NCBI RefSeq assembly: GCF_026847645.1
Contig: NZ_JAPSMC010000031.1
Coordinates: 1-35,242, forward strand
Reading direction: 5' to 3'
DNA length: 35,242 bases
Source: Anoxybacillus sp. J5B_2022
Lineage (GTDB): Bacteria; Bacillota; Bacilli; Bacillales; Anoxybacillaceae
Position numbers and translations under genes: made by a program. The notes under the pieces are model-generated. The model saw nothing but the letters and a program-made list of their open reading frames with translations. It searched no databases and was not told where the DNA came from. Shown here one piece after another: positions 8,049 to 17,334 of this stretch. The stretch's first letter is position 1, and every line of letters begins with the position of its first letter.

Positions 8049-9179
8049 ATGGAACAAGCCCGATTAAGCGCTCGTCAATTATTTATGCTAGCCATTTTAT
8101 TCGAGCATGGAAGCGCCATGGTTATTCCCCTCGGGGTCGACGCTAGGCAAGATGTATGGATTGCGATTTTATGTGGCATGGTTTTCGGGGGGATGTTGTT
8201 TCTTGTTTATTACCGTCTTTTTACATATTATCCTGCGGTTCCGCTTACTTCATATAGTCAGCAAATTGTAGGTCCATTTTTCGGGAAAGGGATTGCGCTT
8301 ATATACGTCCTCTATTTTTTATATATTGCAGCCCGCGTGTTACGCGACTTTGGTGAGCTTTTGTTGACGTTTGCCTATCCCGAAACACCGTTATTCATTT
8401 TAAATGCTGTGATGATGATAACGGTTATGTATGCCACCTATAAAGGAATTGAAGTGTTAGCGCGAACAGGTGAATTATTTTTCTTTTCGCTTTATTTGAC
8501 GGCGTTTTTAGGGTTGGCGCTTGTAATGATGGCAGGTTTAATAGATGTTCACCGGTTGCAGCCGGTTCTCGAGGAAGGATGGAAGCGAGTATTCAAAGTG
8601 GTGTTTACGCAAACGTTGTATGTTCCGTTTGGCGAAATGGTCGTATTTACGATGCTCTTTCCGTATATCCATCAACCTGAAAAAGCGAAAATAGTCGGTT
8701 GTCTCTCTATGTTTCTTAGCGGAATCAATTTGGCGGTCATGATGGCAACGAATATTGCGGTATTGGGAGCGGATACCGTTTCACGCTCCACTTTCCCTCT
8801 TTTAAATACCATCCAGGAAATTCGGGTGGCTAATTTTTTAGAGCGGTTGGATGTACTATTTATGATTGCATTAGTCGTTGGCGGTTTTTTCAAGATTAGC
8901 CTCTTTTTTTATGCTGGAGTGATCGGCACAGCCGATTTATTCCGAGTGAAAGAACATCAACGTCTTGTGTATCCGCTTGGCCTTTCTGTGTTGTTGCTGT
9001 CGATTGCTATTGCCAGCAATTTTTCGGAGCATATTAAAGAAGGATTAAATATTGTGACCGTATATATGCATGTTCCATTACAAATCGTACTTCCCTTGTT
9101 GCTGCTTATAGTGGCGGCTATTCGCCATCGGTCATCACGCTTCTTTTTTACAAAGCAGGAAAAAAGCAAGCGAGGCTAG
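8049..9179 (+). CDS. Spore germinant receptor B subunit (GerKB-like, APC-superfamily membrane protein)
   Basis: 376 residues with about ten membrane helices, the typical size of GerB-family subunits, which resemble amino-acid permeases and are thought to hold the germinant-binding pocket. The N-terminal SARQLFMLAILFEHGSA is family-typical (aqueous residues, then a helix with polar break). AAGGCGGTG gives a ribosome binding site before ATG 8049, 17 bases after the C subunit. It closes the A-C-B receptor operon. No terminator is evident directly behind it. Confidence 0.92.
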   Translation: MEQARLSARQLFMLAILFEHGSAMVIPLGVDARQDVWIAILCGMVFGGMLFLVYYRLFTYYPAVPLTSYSQQIVGPFFGKGIALIYVLYFLYIAARVLRDFGELLLTFAYPETPLFILNAVMMITVMYATYKGIEVLARTGELFFFSLYLTAFLGLALVMMAGLIDVHRLQPVLEEGWKRVFKVVFTQTLYVPFGEMVVFTMLFPYIHQPEKAKIVGCLSMFLSGINLAVMMATNIAVLGADTVSRSTFPLLNTIQEIRVANFLERLDVLFMIALVVGGFFKISLFFYAGVIGTADLFRVKEHQRLVYPLGLSVLLLSIAIASNFSEHIKEGLNIVTVYMHVPLQIVLPLLLLIVAAIRHRSSRFFFTKQEKSKRG

Positions 9180-9274
9180 AATATATAAATAGAGTATTTT
9201 GAAAAGGGGGAATATTTCATCTTTTTAACGATGGTTACGATCCAAATATTAATAATAAAAAGGGTTGAAAACAA

Positions 9275-10723
9275 GTGGAAGTAGAGTTGAAAGTGGTTGA
9301 AAAGCTGTCTAACGTTTATACGCAAGAAGGAGTTGTGATTACAAACGATGCTGGAATGATTATCGCTGTTAGCGAACGAATTTTAACGGCAACGGGCTAT
9401 ACACACGAACAAGTTGTCGGTCAGTCGTTCCGAGCTTTGCTCACCCATCCGTCGCTTACGTTGAATTATGAAGCAATATGGGCTCATGTTCAAACGTATA
9501 AAGGGTGGAAAGGGGAAATTCGGATGGTTTTACCGAATGGAACCTACCATCGGAAACAAGTCACGGTCGATTCGGTATGGTGTGAAAGGAAAAAGGGGAT
9601 GTTATACGTTTGGCAGTTTGTGGACGTGCCGGAAGCAGAGTGCATCGTCGAGGCGGTTTATAAAGCGTCGACGGTAGCGATTATTAAGCTTGACGTCGAG
9701 ATGAATGTCCGACATTGGAACGAAGCGGCGGAGCAACTATTTGGGTGGAAAAAAGAAGAAATCATCGATCAGCCGTTGTTTTCGTTATTACAATGTCATC
9801 CAAGTTATATGCTGAGCATGTTTCAACAAACGGCACAAGGCGATCCGCTACGGTTTGAATGTACCGCCAAGCGAAAAGACGGAACCGTAGTTCATATAGC
9901 ATGTTCGGCGCTCGCGATTTCTTCCGGTGGAGCAATCACAGGATATATCGCTATGATCAGTGACATTACTAAAGTGAGGCAAAAAGAGTTAGAACATCGA
10001 AAGCAGCTAGAGCTGGCGAAAAAAATTCAACAAAGCGTGTTAACGCCTGTCATTCAACATGACACGATTACGATGGATGCCATTTACATTCCGTCGGAAG
10101 AATTATCGGGCGATCTTTATGCGTGTTATCAAATTGACGACCACCGCTTCGGAATGATGATCATTGATGTCATAGGCCACGGCCTTTCTTCCTCCCTGGT
10201 GAGTATGTCATTGCGCTCGTTGTTAAGAGGATTAATCCTCCGGGTGGTAGACCCCGTTTCTGTTGCATTGGAATTGGAAAAACATTTGCAAAATTTGTTT
10301 CCTGAAAGAGAACTAGACATGCATTATCTTTTTTCTATGATTTATTTAGTCGTTGATATGAAACAACAAAAAATTGAATATATCAACGCTGGACATCCGT
10401 TTGGGCTGATGCTGACAGATAACGGAGAAATGATTGAGTTAGATAAAGGCGGTCTTGCGATTGGAAGTCCGTTTTCTGTTCCGTTTGAAAAAGGGGTTGT
10501 TCATTTTAACAAACGAACGAGGTTGTTTTTGTACACCGATGGCATTTTAGACGAAATCGATTCATCCATTTTAACGAGCATTACGAAAATCCGTCATTTT
10601 TTAAAAAATTATCATAATTTACCAGATCAGCAGTTTTTGCGACTACTCGTTGACCACCATGTGCGTCAACCCCATCCCGCGGATGATATTTGCTTGCTTT
10701 CTATTACGATTCAAGGATGGTAG
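9275..10723 (+). CDS. PAS-PAS-PP2C serine phosphatase (RsbP/RsbU-like)
   Basis: 482 residues. Two PAS domains (about 15-110 and 125-245; the second shows VRHWNEAAEQLFGW, a classic PAS N-cap) lead through a helix (about 245-265) into a SpoIIE-type PP2C phosphatase. Metal-binding landmarks are present: SGDLY, DVIGHG (usually DVxGHG), NAGHP and YTDGILDE. The family dephosphorylates STAS antagonist proteins in partner-switching pathways, here in response to a cue sensed by PAS; the cue is unknown. The start is GTG 9275, with AAAAAGGG about 10 bases before it. The next two genes encode the matching kinase and antagonist, so this is the input phosphatase of that module. Confidence 0.85.
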   Translation: MEVELKVVEKLSNVYTQEGVVITNDAGMIIAVSERILTATGYTHEQVVGQSFRALLTHPSLTLNYEAIWAHVQTYKGWKGEIRMVLPNGTYHRKQVTVDSVWCERKKGMLYVWQFVDVPEAECIVEAVYKASTVAIIKLDVEMNVRHWNEAAEQLFGWKKEEIIDQPLFSLLQCHPSYMLSMFQQTAQGDPLRFECTAKRKDGTVVHIACSALAISSGGAITGYIAMISDITKVRQKELEHRKQLELAKKIQQSVLTPVIQHDTITMDAIYIPSEELSGDLYACYQIDDHRFGMMIIDVIGHGLSSSLVSMSLRSLLRGLILRVVDPVSVALELEKHLQNLFPERELDMHYLFSMIYLVVDMKQQKIEYINAGHPFGLMLTDNGEMIELDKGGLAIGSPFSVPFEKGVVHFNKRTRLFLYTDGILDEIDSSILTSITKIRHFLKNYHNLPDQQFLRLLVDHHVRQPHPADDICLLSITIQGW

Positions 10724-10733
10724 GTGCAAGGCA

Positions 10734-11153
10734 ATGTACGAGATGGTGCTTCGCTGCCCAGCAAATGCAGAAGCGATCGAGTTTTGCGATCTATTCATCG
10801 ATTCTCTCTCCTCTTTTTTCGCCGTTCTAGACCGACCAGCGCTCGTTTTATCTGTTCACGAAGCGATCATTAACTCGATCGAAGCAGTGCGAAAGCTATG
10901 CAGAGAACACGACGATAACACGCTTACTCTGTTTGTACGTGTTGGGAAAGAGGAAGTAACTATTTTCGTTTCCGATAGTGCCAATAGCCTTCCGGTGCAA
11001 GCGATCGAAAATAGGCGAACAAAACAGTTAGAAGATGTATTGTTGGAGGAATCAGGGCGCGGTCTTCTATTGATGAGAGAATTGATGGATGACATATGGG
11101 TCGAGCCGTTAGAAAACGGAACGTATGCACTCGGGATGAAAATGAGGAGATGA
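10734..11153 (+). CDS. RsbW/SpoIIAB-like HATPase serine kinase (anti-sigma-factor type)
   Basis: 139 residues with a GHKL ATPase fold. The N-box is HEAIINSIEA with E43 and N47, and the later SGRGL at 107-111 matches the G2 loop. Where RsbW has the DxGxG G1 box, this protein reads VSDSANSLP, so D81 is kept but the glycines are not. Family members phosphorylate the STAS antagonist and hold either it or a sigma factor or other target. I chose ATG 10734, preceded by AGGTGCAAGG; the frame is open further upstream only inside the phosphatase gene. It sits 10 bases after the phosphatase and 4 bases before the STAS gene. Confidence 0.8.
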   Translation: MYEMVLRCPANAEAIEFCDLFIDSLSSFFAVLDRPALVLSVHEAIINSIEAVRKLCREHDDNTLTLFVRVGKEEVTIFVSDSANSLPVQAIENRRTKQLEDVLLEESGRGLLLMRELMDDIWVEPLENGTYALGMKMRR

Positions 11154-11157
11154 AACG

Positions 11158-11550
11158 ATGAAGGGAAATATGCCAACGATTCGTATTGAAGCAACCTCCA
11201 CAACTTTTTATGAAAAAATTTCACTGAAAGGAAAGTTAGTATATAGCACACAGCAAGCCGCCAAACAAACGCTCATTGAGATATTTAAGCGCGCGACGAA
11301 AGACGTTTATTTGTGGGATGTTAGCGAATTAACGTTTATGGATAGCACCGGTCTTTCCGTGTTTGTTTATCTACTTAAACAAGAAACGGACAAGCAAAAG
11401 ACATTTATTTTTGTCGTTTCTGACAACGAAACGATCGAAAAGCTTTTCACGATCGCCAAATTCGATAAACTGTTTGTCTTTGTTAAAACAGAACGAGACG
11501 CCGTACGATGGTTATCAAGACAGCAGTATTTTGAGACAGTAAACGGTTAA
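11158..11550 (+). CDS. STAS-domain anti-anti-sigma-factor-like protein (RsbV/SpoIIAA family)
   Basis: 130 residues. The MDSTGLSVFV motif at 61-70 is the phosphoacceptor loop of RsbV/SpoIIAA proteins, with S63 the expected target of the kinase at 10734-11153 and of the phosphatase at 9275-10723. GAGGAG lies before ATG 11158. With no sigma factor next to the module, its final target is either a sigma factor elsewhere or a different output. The protein is a little longer than RsbV (about 110 residues), mostly at the C-terminus. Confidence 0.85.
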   Translation: MKGNMPTIRIEATSTTFYEKISLKGKLVYSTQQAAKQTLIEIFKRATKDVYLWDVSELTFMDSTGLSVFVYLLKQETDKQKTFIFVVSDNETIEKLFTIAKFDKLFVFVKTERDAVRWLSRQQYFETVNG

Positions 11551-11555
11551 CCATT

Positions 11556-11581
11556 TTGTCATATCTTTTTGACAGTTTTTT
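11556..11581 (+). terminator. Weak terminator after the STAS gene
   Basis: A five-pair stem (TGTCA with TGACA) is followed by GTTTTTT. The short AT-rich stem makes this a modest candidate. Confidence 0.4.
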
Positions 11582-11674
11582 GAAGGCTGCAATTTCCCTC
11601 TTTTTCCTTGTTGCTAAGACGACTATGATAAAAGGTGAGCAAGATGTTTCTTATAAATAATGGGAGGGAAAACG

Positions 11675-12691
11675 ATGAAAGCAGCTGTTGTTAACGAATT
11701 CAAAGCACCACTCGAAGTAAAAGAGATCGAAAAACCATCCATTTCCTACGGTGAAGTGCTTGTGCGCATTAAAGCGTGCGGCGTATGCCACACCGATTTG
11801 CACGCAGCGCATGGCGATTGGCCTGTGAAACCGAAACTTCCGCTCATCCCGGGACATGAAGGCGTCGGAGTCGTGGAAGAAGTGGGGCCAGGCGTCACAC
11901 ATTTAAAAGTAGGGGACCGCGTAGGAATTCCTTGGCTTTACTCTGCTTGCGGCCATTGCGAATATTGTTTAAGTGGGCAAGAAACATTATGTGAAAACCA
12001 ATTGAACGCTGGTTATTCGGTAGATGGGGGATATGCAGAGTATTGCCGCGCAGCTGCCGATTATGTCGTGAAAATTCCGGATAACTTATCGTTTGAAGAA
12101 GCTGCTCCGATTTTCTGTGCAGGCGTGACTACATATAAAGCGTTAAAAGTAACCGGTGCCAAACCAGGAGAGTGGGTGGCGATTTACGGAATTGGCGGCT
12201 TAGGTCACGTTGCAGTACAGTACGCAAAAGCGATGGGGCTTCACGTCGTTGCGGTCGATTTAGGCGATGGAAAACTCGAATTGGCGAAAGAACTCGGGGC
12301 TGATCTTGTTGTGAACCCGCTCAAAGAAGATGCCGCGCAATTTATGAAAGAGAAAGTCGGTGGCGTGCATGCAACCGTTGTAACTGCTGTATCTAAACCA
12401 GCGTTTGAATCGGCATATAAAGCGCTTCGCCGCGGCGGTGCGTGCGTGCTTGTCGGATTGCCACCAGAAGAAATGCCGATCCCGATCTTCGATACCGTCT
12501 TAAACGGTGTAAAAGTGATCGGATCGATCGTTGGTACGAGAAAAGATTTGCAAGAAGCGCTTCAATTTGCGGCAGAAGGAAAAGTAAAAACAATCATCGA
12601 AGTGCAACCGCTTGAAAAAATTAACGACGTGTTCGACCGCATGTTAAAAGGACAAATTAACGGTCGTGTTGTTTTAACGTTAGAAGAATAA
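11675..12691 (+). CDS. adhT: Zinc-dependent alcohol dehydrogenase AdhT type
   Basis: 338-residue medium-chain dehydrogenase closely resembling AdhT of Geobacillus stearothermophilus; it interconverts ethanol or other primary alcohols and aldehydes with NAD(H) in the cytoplasm. Catalytic zinc ligands are C38, H61 and C148. The structural zinc lobe is C92-C95-C98-C106. The Rossmann motif GIGGLG is at 171-176, and D194 at the end of the second strand favours NAD. I chose ATG 11675 because GGGAGGG precedes it. It is a single-gene unit bounded by terminators. Confidence 0.95.
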   Translation: MKAAVVNEFKAPLEVKEIEKPSISYGEVLVRIKACGVCHTDLHAAHGDWPVKPKLPLIPGHEGVGVVEEVGPGVTHLKVGDRVGIPWLYSACGHCEYCLSGQETLCENQLNAGYSVDGGYAEYCRAAADYVVKIPDNLSFEEAAPIFCAGVTTYKALKVTGAKPGEWVAIYGIGGLGHVAVQYAKAMGLHVVAVDLGDGKLELAKELGADLVVNPLKEDAAQFMKEKVGGVHATVVTAVSKPAFESAYKALRRGGACVLVGLPPEEMPIPIFDTVLNGVKVIGSIVGTRKDLQEALQFAAEGKVKTIIEVQPLEKINDVFDRMLKGQINGRVVLTLEE

Positions 12692-12700
12692 TAGATGACT

Positions 12701-12731
12701 AGGATGTCTCGTGCGACGGGGCATCCTTTTT
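12701..12731 (+). terminator. Strong terminator after adhT
   Basis: A twelve-pair stem (12701-12712 with 12716-12727, including G-T pairs) with a three-base loop runs into a T tract. Confidence 0.85.
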
Positions 12732-12808
12732 ATGTTTAAGCACAAAAATTGTAAAACACGCTCCCCCCGATGTAAAATGAAAGACATCAGGGAAGGGTGG
12801 GAAAAACA

Positions 12809-14548
12809 ATGCGGTATGTGCTTGCCTATTTAAAACCGTATAGAAAATGGATGGGCTTGGCTTGGTGCTTTATGTTCATTGAGTTAGCTGTAGAGCTTTG
12901 GCAACCGCTGCTTATGGCAAAAATCATTGACGATGGTGTCATGAAAAATAATTTGCCGCTCATTTGGAAATGGGGAGCAGTGATGATCGCTATTTCACTG
13001 CTCGCATTTGCCGCTGGAATTGCCAACTCGTTTGTGGCGGCATATGTCGGGCAACAGTATGGATTCAGCTTACGAAAACATTTATTTGAAAAAATCCAGT
13101 CGTTTTCCTTATCTCATTTCGAGCAATTTTCAACCGCTTCCCTTATTACACGAATGACGAACGATGTAACCCAAATGCAAAATATGGTATTTATGAGTTT
13201 ACGAATTATGTTGCGGGCACCGCTACTCATTATTTTTGGGGTGATAATGGCGCTTGTTGTGCAAGCGAAACTCGCGCTCATCCTCATGGTGCTCGTGCCA
13301 CTGCTGCTTCTTTTTTTAATTTGGATGATGCAGAAGGCGGCAACGCTATTTTCCCGTGTCCAGCAAACGCTTGACCGCGTCAACAGTATCATGCGAGAAA
13401 ATATCGCTAACATGCGACTTATTAAAGCGTTGGTCCGCAGTACATACGAACAACATCGATTCACACAAGAAAATGAGGCATTGATGGCACGAACGATGAC
13501 GGTATCACGATTTCTGGAAACGATCACGCCTGTTTTACTATTTTTTATGAACGCAGCTATTGTTGTCATTTTGTTCATTGGACGAAGTGAAATCCAAACC
13601 GGTACGGTGAAGGCCGGAGAGGTCGTCGCTGTCATTAACTACACGACACGCATGACGGCGGCTTTATCGATTTTCACATTTGTGACGATGGCTTTCTCAC
13701 GGGCGAGAGCCTCAGGACGGCGAATTGCGGAAATATTCGCAACAACGGTTGATGTGACGGACGAAGCGGGAGCGGGTGAAGCGGCCATCGAGCGAGGGGA
13801 GATTCAATTTGAGCATGTTTCGTTTCGCTATCCTGGAAGTGAATCGTTTGTCCTGCAAGACGTTTCGTTTTCCATTCGCGCCCAAGAAACGGTGGCAATT
13901 TTAGGAGAAACCGGAGCAGGAAAGTCGTCGTTATTACAGTTGATTCCGCGGCTATACGATGTCACGGAAGGAATGATTCAAATCGACGGAATCGATATTC
14001 GCCAGTGGAAGCAAGCACAACTGCGCGCAGCCATTGGTTTCGTTCCGCAAGATCTGTTGCTGTTTTCTGGAACGATCCGCGATAACATTTGCTTCGGAAT
14101 GGATACCGTTCCGGAAGCGGAGATGGTCCGGGCCGCGAAAGATGCGCAAATTCACGATACGATTATGACCTTTCCGCAACAGTATGACACTGTTGTCGGG
14201 CAAAAAGGCGTCACTTTGTCAGGCGGGCAAAAACAGCGGGTGTCGATCGCCCGTGTGCTTATCCGTCAACCGAAAATTTTATTATTAGACGATAGTACAA
14301 GCGCGCTTGACGTCAAAACGGAAGCACGTCTTCTGCAAGCGTTAAAAGCGTACGCCTGCACAACACTTATCGTCACACAAAAAATATCGACAGCGATGGA
14401 AGCCGATATGATCCTTTTGTTAAAAGATGGGAATTTATTGGCGAAAGGGACGCATCAACAGCTACTAAACACAAATGGACTGTATCGCAAAATGGTGGAA
14501 TCACAGCTTGGAAAGAAGGGGCTTAGCGATGTTAAAGCCGCGACATAG
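12809..14548 (+). CDS. Multidrug-type ABC exporter half-transporter with degenerate ATP site (subunit 1)
   Basis: 579 residues: six membrane helices (about 1-320), then an ATPase domain. Walker A is GETGAGKS near 366-373 and the signature LSGGQKQR is canonical. Walker B ends ILLLDD, with Asp where the catalytic Glu belongs, and the switch region reads VTQKIST instead of AHRxST, so the histidine is lost. This is the classic degenerate half of a heterodimeric exporter (compare BmrC, YfiB, YknU); its partner is the next gene. I chose ATG 12809 because AGGGTGGG lies before it. Its end overlaps the partner's start by 20 bases. Substrates are probably hydrophobic drugs or lipids, by family only. 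Confidence 0.9.
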   Translation: MRYVLAYLKPYRKWMGLAWCFMFIELAVELWQPLLMAKIIDDGVMKNNLPLIWKWGAVMIAISLLAFAAGIANSFVAAYVGQQYGFSLRKHLFEKIQSFSLSHFEQFSTASLITRMTNDVTQMQNMVFMSLRIMLRAPLLIIFGVIMALVVQAKLALILMVLVPLLLLFLIWMMQKAATLFSRVQQTLDRVNSIMRENIANMRLIKALVRSTYEQHRFTQENEALMARTMTVSRFLETITPVLLFFMNAAIVVILFIGRSEIQTGTVKAGEVVAVINYTTRMTAALSIFTFVTMAFSRARASGRRIAEIFATTVDVTDEAGAGEAAIERGEIQFEHVSFRYPGSESFVLQDVSFSIRAQETVAILGETGAGKSSLLQLIPRLYDVTEGMIQIDGIDIRQWKQAQLRAAIGFVPQDLLLFSGTIRDNICFGMDTVPEAEMVRAAKDAQIHDTIMTFPQQYDTVVGQKGVTLSGGQKQRVSIARVLIRQPKILLLDDSTSALDVKTEARLLQALKAYACTTLIVTQKISTAMEADMILLLKDGNLLAKGTHQQLLNTNGLYRKMVESQLGKKGLSDVKAAT

Positions 14549-16328
14549 CAAAATGGTAGCGATATCAAAAGAAACGAAGCGAACCGCCAAAGAAAATATA
14601 CAAACGTTGAAGCGGATATGGACGTTTCTTTCGGACCAGAAAGTCGGATTAGTATTTGTGATTGTATTAGTGATGGCTAGCTCTGGGCTCAGCCTTCTTG
14701 GTCCGTATCTCGTTGGGAAAGCGATCGATAGGTATATCGTCACAAAGCAAGCACACGGGTTTGCCGCTCTTGTTAGCGCGCTTTTATTGATTTACCTTGC
14801 GCTTTCACTGTCGCTTTTTCTCCAAAACTATTGGATGATTGGCATCGCACAAAAAACGGTGTATTCACTTCGTACACAGCTGTTTCAACACTTTCACCAA
14901 TTACCGATTTCCTTTTTCACTCGCCGACAATCAGGGGAACTAATGAGCCGGCTGACGAACGATATTGACAATATGAGCCAAACGTTCAACAGCACCGTCA
15001 TTCAAGTCGTCTCTAGTGCGCTTACCTTGATCGGCGCGATTGTGGTTATGCTTTCGTTAAGTCCGCTTTTGACAGCAGTGACCCTCCTCATTGTGCCGAT
15101 GATGTTTGGCGGCATGAGATGGATTACGAATCAAACGCAAAAACGATTTCGCGAGCAACAACAAAATTTAGGCGAGTTGAATGGATTGATCGAAGAAGTG
15201 CTCTCCGGACAAAAAGTCGTGAAACTATTTTCGCAGGAGAGGGCAATGATTGATCGATTTTTGCAGAAAAACGAACAATTAAAACAATCGGGCTTTTGGG
15301 CGCAGACGTATTCGGGATTCATTCCAAAGCTGATGAACGTGTTAAACAACTTAAGTTTCTCCCTCATTGCCGGTGTCGGCGGAATTTTTGCGTTCAAAGG
15401 GATGGTTTCCATCGGTGTGATTGTTATTTTCACTGAATATGCTAGACAATTTACGCGTCCGTTAAACGATCTTGCCAACCAATGGAATACACTATTATCC
15501 GCTCTAGCGGGGGCTGAACGGGTATTTGATATATTAGATGAAAGAAAAGAAGAGGATGATGAACAAGAAGCGATTCATTTACCGACTATTCGTGGAGAAG
15601 TTGAATTTCAGGACGTTTCTTTTTCATATGATCAAAAGCAAGATGCAGTTCGCCATGTCAGTTTTTCGGTTGCGCGAGGGGAAACCGTCGCACTCGTCGG
15701 TCCGACAGGTGTGGGAAAAACGACGATCATTCAACTATTGACGCGATTTTATGATCCCGATCAAGGGCAGATTTTGATCGACGGCTATGATGTTCGCCAA
15801 ATCAAACGGGCGAGTTTGCGCCGGCAGATGGCATTTGTTTTGCAGGACGTATTTTTATTTCAAGGAACGATTCGCGAAAACATTCGGTACGGCCGGCTAG
15901 ATGCGACGGACGAAGAGGTGGTGGAAGCGGCAAAATGGGCAAATGCGCATTCGTTCATTATGAAACTACCGAACGGGTATGATACGGTGTTGCAACAAGA
16001 TGGGGGCGGCATTAGTCAAGGTCAGAAACAATTGCTTGCTATTGCTAGAGCGATGATTGCCCGCCCGGCGATTTTAATTTTAGATGAAGCAACAAGCAAC
16101 ATTGATACAGTGACCGAACTGGCCATTCAAGAGGCGCTAGCGCGGCTAATGAACAATCGGACATGTTTTGTCATTGCCCATCGGTTAAACACGGTTCAAC
16201 ACGCAGACCGCATTCTCGTCCTCCGCGAAGGAACGGTTGTCGAACAAGGGACGCACGATTCATTATTAAAAGAAAATGGGTTTTATTATGAGTTGTACCA
16301 TCGCCAGTTTACACAAGAAGTGATGTAA
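14529..16328 (+). CDS. Multidrug-type ABC exporter half-transporter with canonical catalytic Glu (subunit 2)
   Basis: 599 residues: about 35 polar residues, six membrane helices, then the ATPase. Walker A is GPTGVGKT, Walker B ends ILILDEA with the catalytic Glu, and AHRLNT has the switch His. Its signature is ISQGQKQ rather than LSGGQ. It is thus complementary to subunit 1: the competent site pairs this protein's Walker motifs with subunit 1's LSGGQ, and the other site is degenerate on both sides. I chose ATG 14529 because GAAGGGG lies upstream and the gene then overlaps subunit 1 by 20 bases, which fits equal coupled synthesis. Confidence 0.9.
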   Translation: MLKPRHSKMVAISKETKRTAKENIQTLKRIWTFLSDQKVGLVFVIVLVMASSGLSLLGPYLVGKAIDRYIVTKQAHGFAALVSALLLIYLALSLSLFLQNYWMIGIAQKTVYSLRTQLFQHFHQLPISFFTRRQSGELMSRLTNDIDNMSQTFNSTVIQVVSSALTLIGAIVVMLSLSPLLTAVTLLIVPMMFGGMRWITNQTQKRFREQQQNLGELNGLIEEVLSGQKVVKLFSQERAMIDRFLQKNEQLKQSGFWAQTYSGFIPKLMNVLNNLSFSLIAGVGGIFAFKGMVSIGVIVIFTEYARQFTRPLNDLANQWNTLLSALAGAERVFDILDERKEEDDEQEAIHLPTIRGEVEFQDVSFSYDQKQDAVRHVSFSVARGETVALVGPTGVGKTTIIQLLTRFYDPDQGQILIDGYDVRQIKRASLRRQMAFVLQDVFLFQGTIRENIRYGRLDATDEEVVEAAKWANAHSFIMKLPNGYDTVLQQDGGGISQGQKQLLAIARAMIARPAILILDEATSNIDTVTELAIQEALARLMNNRTCFVIAHRLNTVQHADRILVLREGTVVEQGTHDSLLKENGFYYELYHRQFTQEVM

Positions 16329-16362
16329 AGACTTGTACGAACAATCGCACAAGTCTTTTTTT
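16327..16362 (+). terminator. Terminator after the ABC exporter pair
   Basis: Stem AAAGACTTGT with ACAAGTCTTT, a 12-base loop, and a T tract at 16356-16362. Confidence 0.8.
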
Positions 16363-16399
16363 ATAATGGTAAGAAAGTATAAAATTTCGGGTCTGGGGA

Positions 16400-16564
16400 G
16401 CTGTCTAGCTTCAAGCGCCATCGGCTCGAGTCGCTCCGCCCCTTCTTTCGGCGGCGACACGCTGAATTCACTTCTTTGAAATATCCCACGCAAGCCCAAG
16501 CTTTGCTTGGGCTGAGCCTCCTCGATGGGGCTTGTGCGATCTTCGCCGATAGGCGGGCGCTTTG
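16400..16564. repeat. Structured intergenic palindromic repeat (Bacillaceae-type)
   Basis: About 165 bases of GC-rich sequence that folds as a branched palindrome. The outer arms are CAAGCGCC-ATCGGC (16412-16425) and GCCGAT plus GGCGCTTTG (16545-16564). Two inner hairpins are at 16430-16458 (GTCG, CCGCC with GGCGG, CGAC) and 16493-16513 (AGCCCAAG with CTTGGGCT). The left end, GCTGTCTAGCTTCAAGCGCC, resembles repeats I recall between genes in Geobacillus and relatives. It lies between two convergent genes and encodes nothing. It may be a small non-autonomous mobile repeat or an RNA-level element. Confidence 0.5.
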
Positions 16565-16572
16565 CGCTTTTC

Positions 16573-17220
16573 TTACTGCTCCATTCGTTTCAGAAATGAG
16601 CGACGCCAATCTTCCGACAAAGCCGGCTCAGCAATAATTTCGCTCATCGCTTCTTTATTCGTTTTTTCCACATAATAAATATGGTTGATATAGCGAATGG
16701 AGAAAGGTCGGGCGCTCCGCTCGATTAATGTGAACGAATCACCGCGCTGCACACTTCCTTCTTGTAATACGCGAAAATAAAAGCCGGTGTAGCCGGTTTC
16801 CTGTACTTTGAGCGGCAAATCGTTTAATCCGTGCCGTTTGGCCAGCTTAAAGCACGGTTGGCGCGGCTGCGATACTTGAATAACGGCTGTTCCCACTTCA
16901 AATATATCCCCGACACAAACGTCTTCTTCCAATAATCCAGAAAGAGTCGTATTTTCTCCAAATGACCCGGCCATAAACGGACGACCATAAAGCCGTTCCC
17001 AAGCGATAAAATGTTCGGAAGGATACGCGCAGATGGCTTTATCTAGCCCGCCGTGATGAATCAGATCAGCTTGTCCGTCGCCCAAAAAATTTGTTTTGGT
17101 GAGCCAAAGCGGAGTAGCAACGGGCTGTTTATAAATACCGGTCGTCACCTCCATTTCTTCCATTACCACTGTTTTTGGTTGGCCGACATTCAATGAAACA
17201 ATATACGGTTTTTTCGACAT
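16573..17220 (-). CDS. MOSC-domain protein (YiiM/YflK-like)
   Basis: 215 residues. The MOSC landmarks are the HHGG motif at 55-58, GSFGEN at 85-90 and the conserved cysteine C123 in SQPRQPCFKLA, which in this family binds a sulfur or molybdenum-cofactor ligand. YiiM-type proteins detoxify N-hydroxylated bases or handle Moco sulfuration in other bacteria; which applies here is not visible. I chose the start at 17220 (MSKKPY) because AAGGGGGG lies 7 bases before it; an ATG two codons upstream is too close. It is divergent from the thioredoxin-fold gene. Confidence 0.85.
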   Translation of the reverse strand: MSKKPYIVSLNVGQPKTVVMEEMEVTTGIYKQPVATPLWLTKTNFLGDGQADLIHHGGLDKAICAYPSEHFIAWERLYGRPFMAGSFGENTTLSGLLEEDVCVGDIFEVGTAVIQVSQPRQPCFKLAKRHGLNDLPLKVQETGYTGFYFRVLQEGSVQRGDSFTLIERSARPFSIRYINHIYYVEKTNKEAMSEIIAEPALSEDWRRSFLKRMEQ

Positions 17221-17334
17221 GTTCATCCCCCCTTGAGTTTCCACTTTACCATGATTGTAGTCGGAAAACGTGCAAAAATCTACCATATTGTCTATAATGG
17301 AGGTGAGAATTTTGACAATGAAAGGGTGTTTGTG

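Noticed and set aside
13114-13635. 173-codon minus-strand frame
   Set aside because: It lies wholly antisense to the membrane part of the ABC exporter and its composition is that of a codon shadow.
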